NCBI GenBank assembly: GCA_041749535.1
Contig: JBGTBE010000003.1
Coordinates: 1 to 64,000 of the forward strand
DNA from: JBBQZU01 sp041749535
GTDB taxonomy: Bacteria; Bacteroidota; Bacteroidia; Flavobacteriales_D; Cryomorphaceae
Direction: 5' to 3'
DNA: 64,000 nucleotides
The notes under the pieces are model-generated. The model saw only the letters and a program-made list of their open reading frames with translations. It ran no database searches and was not told the DNA's origin. Below are positions 24,694 through 33,794 of the stretch, one piece after another; positions within the stretch are counted from its first letter, which is position 1; each line of letters opens with the position of its first letter. A program made the translations under genes and the position numbers.

Positions 24694-25001
24694 AGGTCTG
24701 CATGAGCCTATACGCAAGCGAATGTATTGAAGTACGAGTAGAGAAATGCTTTGGTTCGGCTTCTAAATAATTCACGCAGCCAATTGCCACGCGATAGGAA
24801 TCTAAAGCCAGTAAGTTGTGTAACCATTGCCCTTTGTATTGCAAAGATCAACGCACCATCCCTGCATGCTACTGACGCTTTCATCATAAAACCGTTCTGG
24901 GCGTAGACTCAGCGAAGACCCGGGTCCAACTCCATCCATCATCATATGGTGTGGCCACTACCAGTTTGTATTAATTCCTACCAAAGAGACCAGAAATTCG
25001 G
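24694..25001. other. Non-coding stretch between rarA and a membrane protein gene
   Basis: No credible gene was found in these 308 bp. There is a short hairpin CTTTG-TATTG-CAAAG near 24832-24846, not followed by a T run. Minus-strand frames entering from rarA look like antisense noise. Confidence 0.5.
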
Positions 25002-25427
25002 TTAATTGCGCACCTTGCCTGTGGCCAGATCGTTGTTCTGCGCCAGCATGTACACCATAGCTATGACACTTCCCCCTGCACCCTGCTCCATCATTTGCCA
25101 AATAAAATCGAGTACAAGGTGCTCCGTGCCATGGCCCTTGAATGAAATGCCAAATACAAAGGCGATGAGATAGATGAAAAAACCCATGGCCATACCCATA
25201 AACATTCCTTTGAGCCGTATGCCCAAACCCATACTCAAGTAGGTATAGACAAATGTGAGGGAAAAACCTATGGTGATGTAAGCCAGAAAGGCAAGTGAAT
25301 AAAACAAAAAGACTGGATTGGGGATGAAAATCAGATCATTGAGAAAAATACCATGCCATGCCCAACTCAGTAACATCATTACAAGGGTAGAAAGCAACCA
25401 GGATATAAAAAACCTTTTCTTCAGCAT
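25002..25427 (-). CDS. Small multi-pass membrane protein, unknown function
   Basis: I do not recognise the family. The 141-residue protein has about four hydrophobic segments (residues 8-28, 38-62, 70-94 and 112-130) with a short hydrophilic C-terminus. The start is the ATG at 25427, 15 bp behind a near-perfect promoter, so it is expressed as a single gene. There is no charged or catalytic motif pointing to transport or enzyme function. Confidence 0.7.
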   Translation of the reverse strand: MLKKRFFISWLLSTLVMMLLSWAWHGIFLNDLIFIPNPVFLFYSLAFLAYITIGFSLTFVYTYLSMGLGIRLKGMFMGMAMGFFIYLIAFVFGISFKGHGTEHLVLDFIWQMMEQGAGGSVIAMVYMLAQNNDLATGKVRN

Positions 25428-25441
25428 AATACTTGGAACCC

Positions 25442-25472
25442 CAAAGTTAGGGCTATTGACCCGTGAACCAAA
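25442..25472 (-). promoter_or_regulatory. Promoter of the small membrane protein gene
   Basis: On the minus strand TTTG (25472-25469), a 19-bp spacer and TAACTTTG (25449-25442) match the Bacteroidota consensus; the ATG is 14 nt after the box. Confidence 0.65.
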
Positions 25473-25531
25473 AAAAGGAGCAAAGTATTGGCCATCCTTT
25501 TTTCAACATGCTAAGGGGGAAACAATTACAA

Positions 25532-27484
25532 TTATTTGTTTCGAACTACCTTAAATTCGGTCCGGCGGTTGGAAGCCCTGCCCTCTTCTGTATCGTTGGT
25601 TGCAATGGGTTTATCCGATCCATAGCCCTTTGTACTTATTCTGCTTGCGTCAATGGATTCAGAATTTACGAGGTAATTTTTCACCGCCGCCGCCCTGCGC
25701 TCCGAAAGTGAAAGGTTGTACGCTGCCGACCCCTGGTTGTCCGTGTGGCCAGAAATCTCAATGCTCAAGGCGCTGTTGCTTCTGATAAAATCTGCCAAAA
25801 CCTTTAACTCTGCTGTACTCTTGGGCTGTATAATGTCTTTGTCCAATTCGAAGAAGATGTTTTTTAACACGATGGTGCTTCCTTCTTCAGGAGATTGCAA
25901 CTTTACATGCAGTTGGTATGGCTTTCCTGCTTCAGGCGTGTTGAGCACAAATGTTTCGGAGTGAAAAAGGTAACCGGGTGCTGTTACAGAAAGCGCGTAA
26001 GCTTTGCCCGTGGGCAATGCTATGAGAAAGGTACCACTCACAGGGTCGGACTCAAAGGTGAGTTCATTTAGCGCATTGTCCACATCAATCAGCCTAAGCG
26101 AAGCAGCAAGTGGCTTACCTGTTTTGGCATCAGTCACCAATCCACTTGCATAGGTCACAGGCGTAGGGCGTGCGTGTGCAGGAAGTGCAAAACTATATAG
26201 GTCGAGCTCACCCTGCCCCCCATCCCGGTTCGAAGCAAAGAGCGCAATGGTGCCATCAGGTGCAACCACCAAGCTGTTCTCATCATCATGGGTGTTGATT
26301 GGATATCCAAGGTTGAGTGGTTCCTGCCATGTTCCCTGTGCATCGCGTCTACTTACGAATAGGTCCAACCTGCCCAGGCCTACGTGTCCATCGGAAGCAA
26401 AATAGATCGTTTCACCATCGGGATGAATCATTACAGACTCCTCCTTGCCAGGTGTATTTATTCTAGGGCTTACAGAAACTGGCGTACTCCACGTACCATC
26501 TTCGAGCATCTGAGATGTCAAAATATCCTGGTTCTGAACGCCCTCCCTGGTGGATTTGCCTCTCACAAAATACAGGGTCTTCCCATCTGCCGAAAGGCTG
26601 GGTTGGGTTTCCCAATTGCGCGTATTCACCGCGGCTCCCATATTCTGCGGGATGCCCCAGTACTTGCCCTCCTTTCGGGAAATGAAAAGGTCGCAGGAGC
26701 CAAAGCCTTTCCTTCCATCCCCATACTCTCCAAATAGCTCGCACGCTGTGAAAATCAAGGTGCGGCCATCTGCAGAAAGTGTGGGGGCACCTTCGTTGTA
26801 GGTGGTATTGATCTCTCGCAGGGGTGTTCCTTCGCTCCATGCATCGCCCGTCCACTGACTGATGTAGAAATCTTCATTCTTGCCTTTGTACGCCGCTGCA
26901 TCATTTACCAGGCGGGTGTAGAGCATTGATAGACCATCGGCTGTGAGGGCCGGGTAGTATTCCGGCATGGGTGTATTCACTCCTTCGCCCAAGTTGACCG
27001 GCGAAAATGGAACCGGATTTTGTACAGCCTTCATGGCAAATGTACAGCTCTCAATAAGTTCTGAAGCCCTTTCACGCATCTCAGGATCGCCAGATCTGTA
27101 GGCCAGATACTTGTTGAAGCGCTGCTGTGCTGCTTCGTATTGCCCCAAGGTGTATTCCAATGCACCCAGGAAAAACCATGCGGCCGGAAAAAAATCGGGA
27201 TTAACTTCTACGGCTGTGGTAAGCGCTTCTTTGGCTTCATTGAGCTTGCCCATCTCGCTGTATATTTCAAATCTGAGCAAATACACTTCTACGAATGCCC
27301 GGTCCTTTTCTGAAGCGGTTTCCAAAAAACTCAATGCCATTTCATAATTGCGCTGATCGAAGGCAGTTCTTCCGCTCTCGTAAGCCTTGATGGCTTTGGT
27401 TTGGGTAGATGTATATTTCTGCGCCTGCGCGCTGCATATACAGAAAACAAGCAATAAAAATAATCCAACGCTTCTCAGGACCAT
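25532..27484 (-). CDS. OmpA-family protein with TPR, PD40 propeller and CarboxypepD-like domain (PorE-like)
   Basis: The 650-residue protein has a signal peptide ending near AQAQ (residue 22), TPR repeats (about 30-145), a WD40-like PD40 propeller (165-445, repeating LSADGRTLIF, LSADGKTLYFVRG, IHPDGETIYFAS), a carboxypeptidase-regulatory-like beta domain (about 450-535) and a C-terminal OmpA domain (540-650) with ISGHTDNQGS and LSERRAAAVKNYL. This is the domain order of the T9SS component PorE of Porphyromonas. OmpA would bind peptidoglycan. PorE is a lipoprotein and this protein lacks a lipobox, so it may be one of several paralogues. Its start is 3 nt after queE. Confidence 0.87.
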   Translation of the reverse strand: MVLRSVGLFLLLVFCICSAQAQKYTSTQTKAIKAYESGRTAFDQRNYEMALSFLETASEKDRAFVEVYLLRFEIYSEMGKLNEAKEALTTAVEVNPDFFPAAWFFLGALEYTLGQYEAAQQRFNKYLAYRSGDPEMRERASELIESCTFAMKAVQNPVPFSPVNLGEGVNTPMPEYYPALTADGLSMLYTRLVNDAAAYKGKNEDFYISQWTGDAWSEGTPLREINTTYNEGAPTLSADGRTLIFTACELFGEYGDGRKGFGSCDLFISRKEGKYWGIPQNMGAAVNTRNWETQPSLSADGKTLYFVRGKSTREGVQNQDILTSQMLEDGTWSTPVSVSPRINTPGKEESVMIHPDGETIYFASDGHVGLGRLDLFVSRRDAQGTWQEPLNLGYPINTHDDENSLVVAPDGTIALFASNRDGGQGELDLYSFALPAHARPTPVTYASGLVTDAKTGKPLAASLRLIDVDNALNELTFESDPVSGTFLIALPTGKAYALSVTAPGYLFHSETFVLNTPEAGKPYQLHVKLQSPEEGSTIVLKNIFFELDKDIIQPKSTAELKVLADFIRSNSALSIEISGHTDNQGSAAYNLSLSERRAAAVKNYLVNSESIDASRISTKGYGSDKPIATNDTEEGRASNRRTEFKVVRNK

Positions 27485-27487
27485 AGA

Positions 27488-28117
27488 TCAGGGTATTTGC
27501 ATAAACTTATGGGTTTGCAGAGAAATCTTCCAGCGGGGATTGTCTTTGACATATGCTATAATCAAGGGCAGCATGGCTTCGCTTTTGTCCCACTCAGGCT
27601 GAAGATACAATGCACAATTCTCGTTCACCAGCGCTGCGTGTTCTTCGGCCCAACCAAAATCGTGCTTGTTGAACACGACTACTTTCAGTTCGTGCGCCAC
27701 TGGGTATATCTCGGGCAATGGTCTTTTAAATTTTTTGGGTGAGAAGCAAATCCAATGCCACGCACCGGTAAGGGGGTGTGCACCGGAAGTTTCTATATGG
27801 GTTCTAAGTCCGTGGGTACGAATTGCTGAGGTAAGTTCGGTAAGGTTGTGCATGGCGGGTTCTCCACCCGTTACCACCACCACCTCTGTTCCCGATAAGG
27901 CAGCCTGCTCTGAGAGCAATTGAGAACCAATGAGGGGATATCCTTCCGTATGCCAGCTCTCTTTCACATCGCACCATACGCAACCCACGTCGCAGCCTGC
28001 AAGCCTGATAAAGTAAGCAGCTGTGCCAGTATAGGCTCCTTCGCCCTGAATGGTGTAGAACTGCTCCATGACCGGCAAACTTGCCGATACCCTTGGTTCT
28101 GATTCTAATTGTTGCAT
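27488..28117 (-). CDS. queE: 7-carboxy-7-deazaguanine synthase QueE (radical SAM)
   Basis: The 209-residue protein opens with FYTIQGEGAYTGTAAYFIRL, typical QueE, then the cluster motif CDVGCVWCD. QueE converts carboxytetrahydropterin to CDG in queuosine synthesis, using a 4Fe-4S cluster and SAM. A Gly-rich VTGGEPAMH follows, as in radical SAM enzymes. The 209-residue length fits the short class. No queC or queD lies nearby. The gene is followed after 3 nt by the PorE-like gene, and is preceded by a structured RNA candidate on the same strand. No preQ1 aptamer was recognised. Confidence 0.93.
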   Translation of the reverse strand: MQQLESEPRVSASLPVMEQFYTIQGEGAYTGTAAYFIRLAGCDVGCVWCDVKESWHTEGYPLIGSQLLSEQAALSGTEVVVVTGGEPAMHNLTELTSAIRTHGLRTHIETSGAHPLTGAWHWICFSPKKFKRPLPEIYPVAHELKVVVFNKHDFGWAEEHAALVNENCALYLQPEWDKSEAMLPLIIAYVKDNPRWKISLQTHKFMQIP

Positions 28118-28131
28118 GGAGATGGGGAGTT

Positions 28132-28338
28132 GAAATTAAAAGTCCCGTGCGAGACCATGGTTTAGAAAAACTCTAAACGACATGAATGGATTAGCCGCTT
28201 CGGCTCGGTAATCCTCCTGCTCAATGAGCGCCCACACTGTAGGCTGAGGCCCGCCCTTACCGCAACGAGTCAATTTCCAATTTTAATCTTGTTAGTTTTT
28301 CAAACTGAATTTTCTCGCACGGGAGTACTTTTACTTCC
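28132..28338 (-). ncRNA. Candidate structured RNA (6S-like architecture)
   Basis: The gap upstream of queE has an exact 11-bp long-range helix: CCCGTGCGAGA (28144-28154) with TCTCGCACGGG (28313-28323), extended by AAAAGT/ACTTTT to 17 pairs with a 3-nt bulge. Inside are hairpins GTTTAGA/TCTAAAC (28160-28178) and GGATTA-GCCG/CGGC-TAATCC (28188-28214). A minus-strand promoter box (28353-28346) sits just outside. The closed outer helix, large internal loop and small side hairpin resemble 6S RNA (SsrS/Flavo-1 type), but the identity is not proven. It could instead be a leader of queE. Ends are approximate. Confidence 0.5.
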
Positions 28339-28345
28339 CTTTGAA

Positions 28346-28353
28346 CAAATGTA
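28346..28353 (-). promoter_or_regulatory. -7 box upstream of the structured RNA candidate
   Basis: TACATTTG on the minus strand lies about 15 nt outside the outer helix. A TTTG lies upstream with a 22-bp spacer. Confidence 0.5.
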
Positions 28354-28388
28354 TACATTTTAAGAAGGAAATCTGCAAAAGTTGCCTT

Positions 28389-28922
28389 TTATTTGCTCGA
28401 AAAATAATCTTCCTTATCGGCAAAAAGAATGTTGAAAGTGGTGAGCGAACCGTATACCCTGCTGATATATTGCTGAAGCTGAACTTTCTCCTGATCGTCA
28501 AGCTTTTCATTACTATTGATATTCTGTTCGAGAACCCTAAGCCGGTCCCGCACCATTACAATCTTGTGAAAAAAGGTTTCAATTGGAAACTCTTTTGATT
28601 GAAGCTCCTTGTTGCCAGGTTTTAGTTCCATACTTCCTTTGAGCCACTTAGCGCCCATTTCCACCGGCTGAGAGATGGCCGATGCTTTGTGGAGAACCCG
28701 CTCCAGCGCTTTTTCAATGGTGGGTAGGTCGAGCGTTTGCTCTGCTTCACGGGCGCCTTCCAACACCTCTATGCCCTTGAAGGATCTGGATATTTGCTTG
28801 TCGCCTTCACCTCTGAAAAAAACATCCAGTGTAGAAACGTCCATTCCTACAACGATTCCGGTGCCAAATGTGGGGTGATTAATCCTTGCTCCTATGCCAA
28901 GTACAGGTTCGTTCAAATTCAT
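28389..28922 (-). CDS. Conserved-type hypothetical protein with an SH3/Tudor-like N-terminus
   Basis: The 177-residue protein begins with a beta-rich segment (residues 5-60: LGIGARINHPTFGTGIVVG) that resembles the CarD/Tudor or SH3-like fold seen in DUF-type Bacteroidota proteins. The remainder is largely helical, with a likely coiled region at 120-150. I do not identify a function; binding of nucleic acid or RNA polymerase is only suggested by the fold. It lies 4 nt after the cargo-like gene at 28927, so they are probably co-transcribed. Downstream lies the structured RNA. Confidence 0.6.
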   Translation of the reverse strand: MNLNEPVLGIGARINHPTFGTGIVVGMDVSTLDVFFRGEGDKQISRSFKGIEVLEGAREAEQTLDLPTIEKALERVLHKASAISQPVEMGAKWLKGSMELKPGNKELQSKEFPIETFFHKIVMVRDRLRVLEQNINSNEKLDDQEKVQLQQYISRVYGSLTTFNILFADKEDYFSSK

Positions 28923-28926
28923 AAAT

Positions 28927-29646
28927 TCATTCTTGTATTACGAGTGGTTTGGATCGCATGGTACCTTCTGCAACCACGGAAACAAAGTAAACACCTGTTC
29001 CGCAATTACACGTAAAGCTATCAGAAATTCCCTGCGCATCTACCCGAATTTTTTGCCTGGAAACATTGTTTCCCGAAAGGTCAGCCACCGAAACGGTGAT
29101 CTCGCTTGCGGGCTGTTCTGACACTATTACCTTCATTTCTCCCTTGGTTTTCAAATCCTGAAATATTGAAAAATTGAGTTGTTCACCTTTCAGCTTTTTC
29201 TGTTTCGCGAAATGAACCACTGCCTCCGACAATGTTTCAGTGCCAAAAGCATCAATTATGGCAACCTGATAGTGGGTTTCACCGGAAGGTGCAACGAAAT
29301 CGTCGAACTTGTACCCCACAGGATGCGCACTCCTGCCCGCACCCATCACCGCGCCTATGGCCTTAAAGTGTACGCCATCAACTGAGCGTCTGATTTCAAA
29401 GTTGTAACCTTCACTCTCCGATGCCGCGGTCCAGCTGAGCCTGTGCACTGCGCCCTCGGTTGTTCCCTGGAGTCCGGCAATAGATGTTGGGGTATAAGGA
29501 GTGGCACACACAGCGCCGATGGCCTTGTAGGGCGCCCCTGCTTCATGCTCCGCCGCGCAGAATGAAAGGGAACTCCAAAGAAGCAACAGACACAGCATTG
29601 CTATATTCCTGATGTGGTGGGCAGCGGAGAAGCAGTATTTATCCAA
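28927..29646 (-). CDS. Secreted protein with fibronectin-III-like domain and T9SS sorting tail
   Basis: The 239-residue protein has a signal peptide (hydrophobic core about residues 15-30), a segment (about 53-150) with RLSWTAASESEGYNFEIRRS that looks like a fibronectin III domain, and a C-terminal beta domain (about 160-239) with SVADLSGNNVSRQKIRV and GVYFVSVVAEG, the pattern of T9SS type A sorting domains. It is therefore expected to be exported across the outer membrane by T9SS. No catalytic domain is present, so an adhesive or structural role is possible. Confidence 0.72.
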   Translation of the reverse strand: MDKYCFSAAHHIRNIAMLCLLLLWSSLSFCAAEHEAGAPYKAIGAVCATPYTPTSIAGLQGTTEGAVHRLSWTAASESEGYNFEIRRSVDGVHFKAIGAVMGAGRSAHPVGYKFDDFVAPSGETHYQVAIIDAFGTETLSEAVVHFAKQKKLKGEQLNFSIFQDLKTKGEMKVIVSEQPASEITVSVADLSGNNVSRQKIRVDAQGISDSFTCNCGTGVYFVSVVAEGTMRSKPLVIQE

Positions 29647-29720
29647 AGTGAAAATTTAGAATCTTGTACAATTTTAGGCGAGCACAAGTCTTTACGCTTT
29701 GAAATTTTCGAAAGTTTCAA

Positions 29721-30617
29721 TTATCTCAGGTTTGCAGCCCGAAGGGTATTGAGCAGGAGCGCAACACGGGTCATGGGTCCTACGCCACCCGGAACCGGGG
29801 TGATATAAGATGCTTTCGCAAAAACTTCTTCATAGCGCACATCGCCCTTGAGTGCAAAGCCCGATGCCCGGGAATCATCCAATACGCGGGTGGTACCCAC
29901 ATCCACCACCACTGCTCCATCCTTTACCATATCGGCAGTAATAAAACCGGGCTTTCCGAGGGCACATACCAGAATATCCGCTTGTCGGGTTAGGCTGGCG
30001 ACGTCCTTGGTGCGGCTGTGACAAAGGGTTACTGTTGCGTTTGCGTCTGATTTGTTTCGCGAAAGTAGTATACTGAGCGGGGAGCCTACAATATTGCTTC
30101 TCCCAACAATTACACAGTGTTTTCCCACTGTAGAAATTCCATTTCTTTTGAGCAGTTCTATAATGCCCGAAGGCGTAGCCGGGAGGAAACCGGGTAAATC
30201 GAGGGCCATTCTCCCCAAATTTGTAGGGTGAAATCCATCCACATCCTTGTCTGGATTGATAGCGGTAATAATTCTTTGGGCGTCGATGTGTGCGGGCAGT
30301 GGGAGTTGTATGATGAATCCGTCGATCGCATCATTGTTGTTCAGCCCTTCTACCAGGCTGAGCAATTCCGATTCAGAAATACTGTCGGGTCTCCTGATAA
30401 GGGTAGAGCCAAAACCCACTTCTGCACAGTCTTTTACTTTGTAGCTCACGTATGTTTCGCTCCCGCCATCGTTGCCAATAAGCACTGCTGCAAGGTGTGG
30501 TACTTTTAATCCCTTGCTTTTGCGATCGGCAACCTCGGCAGCAATTTCCTTGCGGATATTGGATGCGGTTAATTTGCCATCAAGTATGTGGGTGGTGCTA
30601 TTCAATGATTTTTCCAT
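29721..30617 (-). CDS. folD: Methylenetetrahydrofolate dehydrogenase/cyclohydrolase FolD
   Basis: The 298-residue protein has the FolD signatures YVSYKVKDCAEVGFG (with the catalytic Lys) and PTNLGRM, the Rossmann HCVIVGRSNIVGSPLS and CTHSRT-like CHSRTKD, and the ending PVPGGVGPMT. It interconverts methylene-, methenyl- and formyl-tetrahydrofolate in the cytoplasm with NADP or NAD. The ATG at 30617 lies 2 nt after the ffh stop; a TTG two codons upstream is a less likely start. Length is normal. Confidence 0.97.
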   Translation of the reverse strand: MEKSLNSTTHILDGKLTASNIRKEIAAEVADRKSKGLKVPHLAAVLIGNDGGSETYVSYKVKDCAEVGFGSTLIRRPDSISESELLSLVEGLNNNDAIDGFIIQLPLPAHIDAQRIITAINPDKDVDGFHPTNLGRMALDLPGFLPATPSGIIELLKRNGISTVGKHCVIVGRSNIVGSPLSILLSRNKSDANATVTLCHSRTKDVASLTRQADILVCALGKPGFITADMVKDGAVVVDVGTTRVLDDSRASGFALKGDVRYEEVFAKASYITPVPGGVGPMTRVALLLNTLRAANLR

Positions 30618-30619
30618 TC

Positions 30620-31963
30620 TCAAATGCCGGGTATTCCTTTCCCTCCAAGTTGACGCATCATATTCGCCATGTTGTTCTTGTTGGACATCAGGTGCATCAT
30701 TTTTCTGGTTTCTTCAAATTGTTTAATGAACTTGTTCACGTCTTGCACGGTGGTGCCACTTCCAGAAGCAATTCGCTTGCGGCGACTGTTGTCGAGTATT
30801 TTGTAATTCTGGCGTTCCTTGGGAGTCATGGAATGTATCATGGATTCGATGCTCTTGAAAGCGTCATCGTCAATTTCCATATTCTTGATGGCCTTGCCCA
30901 TACCGGGTATCATGCCCATAAGGTCCTTCATAGAACCCATCTTCTTTATCTGCTGTATCTGCTCCAGGTAGTCGTCGAAGTTGAATTCATTTCGCGCTAT
31001 CTTCTTCTGCAGTTTTCGCGCTTTCTCTTCATCAAAGTTTTCCTGGGCACGCTCTACCAGCGACACCACGTCGCCCATACCGAGAATACGGTCAGCCATA
31101 CGTTCAGGATAGAACACATCGATGGCGTCCATTTTCTCCCCCGTTCCTACGAACTTGATGGGTTTATTGACAACCGATTTTATGGAAATGGCGGCTCCTC
31201 CCCTGGTGTCACCATCGAGTTTGGTGAGTACTACCCCATCAAAATTGAGGCGTTCGTTGAATGCTTTGGCGGTATTCACAGCGTCCTGACCTGTCATAGA
31301 ATCCACCACAAAAAGTGTCTCTGAAGGCTGTATAGCGCTTTTCACAGCGGCTATTTCGGCCATCATCTGCTCATCGATGGCGAGGCGACCGGCGGTGTCT
31401 ACAATTACCACATTGAACCCGTTACTTCTGGCGTGTTCGATAGCAGCTTTCGAAATCTTTACCGGGTCTTTTTCATCGCGGTTTGAATATACTTCTACGC
31501 CAATTTGCTCACCAACCACATGCAGCTGATCGATGGCGGCGGGCCTGTACACATCACAGGCAACGAGCAGCACTTTCTTTCCTTTCTTCGTTTTTAGGTG
31601 GTTGGCCAGTTTGCCTGAAAAGGGGGTCTTTCCAGATCCTTGAAGGCCTGACATCAGCACCACTGCAGGAGTGCCTTTTAGGTTGATCTCCTGGGCTTGC
31701 CCGCCCATAAGTTCCACGAGCGACTCATGGGTGATTTTTATGAGGAGTTGTCCTGGCTTCACCGCAGTAAGCACCTGGCGACCCATGGCCTTTTCCTTTA
31801 CTTCATTGGTAAAGTCCTTGGCAGTTTTAAAATTGACATCGGCATCCAGGAGTGCCCTGCGCACTTCCTTGAGGGTTTCGGCTACGTTTATTTCCGTAAT
31901 CTGTCCTTCTCCCTTGAGCACTTTGAATGCCCTATCAAACTTATCTGTTAAATTTTCGAACAT
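30620..31963 (-). CDS. ffh: Signal recognition particle protein Ffh
   Basis: The 447-residue protein has an N domain (1-90), a GTPase G domain with GLQGSGKT, DTAGRLAIDE and TKLDGDTRGG, and a Met-rich M domain (about 300-447; SRRKRIASGSG, MSNKNNMANMMRQLGG) that binds SRP RNA and signal peptides. It targets nascent membrane proteins to FtsY. The residue after GKT is Pro114 (codon 31622-31624), where most Ffh proteins have Thr or Ser. It sits just upstream of folD and 49 nt after argS on the same strand. Confidence 0.97.
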   Translation of the reverse strand: MFENLTDKFDRAFKVLKGEGQITEINVAETLKEVRRALLDADVNFKTAKDFTNEVKEKAMGRQVLTAVKPGQLLIKITHESLVELMGGQAQEINLKGTPAVVLMSGLQGSGKTPFSGKLANHLKTKKGKKVLLVACDVYRPAAIDQLHVVGEQIGVEVYSNRDEKDPVKISKAAIEHARSNGFNVVIVDTAGRLAIDEQMMAEIAAVKSAIQPSETLFVVDSMTGQDAVNTAKAFNERLNFDGVVLTKLDGDTRGGAAISIKSVVNKPIKFVGTGEKMDAIDVFYPERMADRILGMGDVVSLVERAQENFDEEKARKLQKKIARNEFNFDDYLEQIQQIKKMGSMKDLMGMIPGMGKAIKNMEIDDDAFKSIESMIHSMTPKERQNYKILDNSRRKRIASGSGTTVQDVNKFIKQFEETRKMMHLMSNKNNMANMMRQLGGKGIPGI

Positions 31964-32012
31964 AATTGCTGCCCTTTTAGGGCTGCAAAGGTAAAAAAAG
32001 CAGGCTGTATGC

Positions 32013-33794
32013 CTACATTCTCTCAGGCATGTTGATGCCGAGCAGGTTCATACCAGATTTTACAATTCCCGACACTGCCAATGCCAACTGCAATCGGTAT
32101 ACAACTGCACTTTCTGAGCCAGCCTGAAGGATGGGTACATTCTGATAAAAGGTGCTGAAATCACGCACCAAATCATACAAGTAATTGGCAAGCACAGCAG
32201 GATTATAAGTTTGCGCAGATTCTTTGATCACGGAGGGGTACTGGTAAATTTTCAAGTGGAGATTTCTCTCATAAACACCCGGATCTGCAGCCTGCGTCTG
32301 CACAGGTACATCTTTGCCGAATTTTCGAAGCATTGATTGTATGCGCGCATAGGCATATTGGATGAATGGGCCTGTGTGACCCTGAAGCTCTATGCTCTCC
32401 TGTGGGTTGAACATCATGTTCTTTTTTGGGTCTACTTTGAGCAGATAATACTTCAGTCCAGCCATCCCGATATTCTCAAAGAGATCCGTGCGTTCCTTCT
32501 CACTCAGCCCCTCTAACTTCCCGAGTTCTTCTGTCAGATCACGGGCTGCGCTAACCACTTCTGCCATCAGCTCATCGGCATCCACTACGGTACCTTCACG
32601 GGATTTCATCTTGCCCTGAGGAAGTTCCACCATGCCATATGACAAGTGGTGACACTGACCTGCCCATTCATAACCGAGTTTTCTGAGTATCGCAAAGAGC
32701 ACTTTGAAGTGGTACTCCTGCTCATTTCCAACAGTATAAACCATTTTTGTCACAGTGGGAAACTCTTTATAACGGAGCAGGGCAGTGCCAATATCCTGGG
32801 TCATGTACACGGCTGTACCGTCTTTTCTGAGCAGTAGCTTTTCATCGAGGTCATCGCTTTTCAGATCAGCCCACACTGAACTGTCATCTTTACGGTAGAA
32901 AACACCTTTTTCAATTCCCTCAAAGGCCACTTCCCTGCCCAGCACCCACGTATTGCTTTCGTAGTATAGCTTGTCGAAGCTTACCCCCATTCTCTGGTAA
33001 GTGGATTCGAAGCCGCTGTAAACCCAACTGTTCATCTTCTTCCACAAATCGTACACTTCTTTATCACCTGCTTCCCATTTCAAGAGTACGCTGCGCGCTT
33101 CTTCCATAATAGGGGCTTCATCTGCGGCGGTCTTCTCATCCTTTCCACTTGCTATAAGCGCCGCCACTTCTGCCTTGTAGGCCTTGTCGAAAGCCACATA
33201 ATATTTCCCTACGAGGTGGTCACCTTTCATTCCTGAGCTTTCCGGAGTTTCACCATTCCCGAAGCGAAGCCAGGCCACTATTGACTTGCATATATGAATG
33301 CCGCGGTCATTGATAATCTGAACTTTCTTCACCTCGTGTCCGTTGGCTTCCAGGATACGGGCTACTGAGTAGCCAAGGAAGTTGTTTCTCAGGTGGCCAA
33401 GGTGAAGTGGCTTGTTGGTATTTGGTGAAGAGTACTCCACCATTACCAGCCCTTTGCTGCCTTCGGGCGAGAATCCATATCGAGACGTGGAGCAAACAGA
33501 GGAGAGGTGTGAGGACCAAAAAGCACCCGTCAATTTAAGGTTGAGGAACCCCTTGACCACTTGGAATTGCTCAACTTCTGCCAGTTCATCGGTAAGCAAA
33601 GCTCCAAGCATGTCAGCCGTTTGTTCTGGAGATTTGCGCGCCAATTTCGAAAGTGGAAATACAACAATTGTAAACTCACCTTCGAACTCCTTTCTGGTGG
33701 GTTGAATTTGAATATCCTTTGCATCCACCTCGGCATTAAAAAGTTTCTTCATGGCCCGGGCTGTAGCGCTGGCCAGTGTATGTTCTATGTCCAT
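32013..33794 (-). CDS. argS: Arginyl-tRNA synthetase
   Basis: The 593-residue class I synthetase has the HIGH-type motif PLHLGHLRN (about residues 131-139), the degenerate KMSKS site as KMKSREGTVV, an N-terminal Add1 domain (1-110) and a C-terminal DALR anticodon domain. It charges tRNA-Arg and needs the tRNA for amino acid activation. The start at 33794 directly abuts the stop of the CtlX-like gene, so arginine breakdown and tRNA charging genes lie in one run. Confidence 0.98.
   Translation of the reverse strand: MDIEHTLASATARAMKKLFNAEVDAKDIQIQPTRKEFEGEFTIVVFPLSKLARKSPEQTADMLGALLTDELAEVEQFQVVKGFLNLKLTGAFWSSHLSSVCSTSRYGFSPEGSKGLVMVEYSSPNTNKPLHLGHLRNNFLGYSVARILEANGHEVKKVQIINDRGIHICKSIVAWLRFGNGETPESSGMKGDHLVGKYYVAFDKAYKAEVAALIASGKDEKTAADEAPIMEEARSVLLKWEAGDKEVYDLWKKMNSWVYSGFESTYQRMGVSFDKLYYESNTWVLGREVAFEGIEKGVFYRKDDSSVWADLKSDDLDEKLLLRKDGTAVYMTQDIGTALLRYKEFPTVTKMVYTVGNEQEYHFKVLFAILRKLGYEWAGQCHHLSYGMVELPQGKMKSREGTVVDADELMAEVVSAARDLTEELGKLEGLSEKERTDLFENIGMAGLKYYLLKVDPKKNMMFNPQESIELQGHTGPFIQYAYARIQSMLRKFGKDVPVQTQAADPGVYERNLHLKIYQYPSVIKESAQTYNPAVLANYLYDLVRDFSTFYQNVPILQAGSESAVVYRLQLALAVSGIVKSGMNLLGINMPERM

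Noticed and set aside
24566..24844. 92-codon minus-strand frame across the rarA end
   Set aside because: It mostly mirrors rarA antisense and has no upstream signal.
28132..28338. Inverted-repeat ends of a mobile element
   Set aside because: The enclosed 160 bp has no transposase and no target-site duplication was seen.
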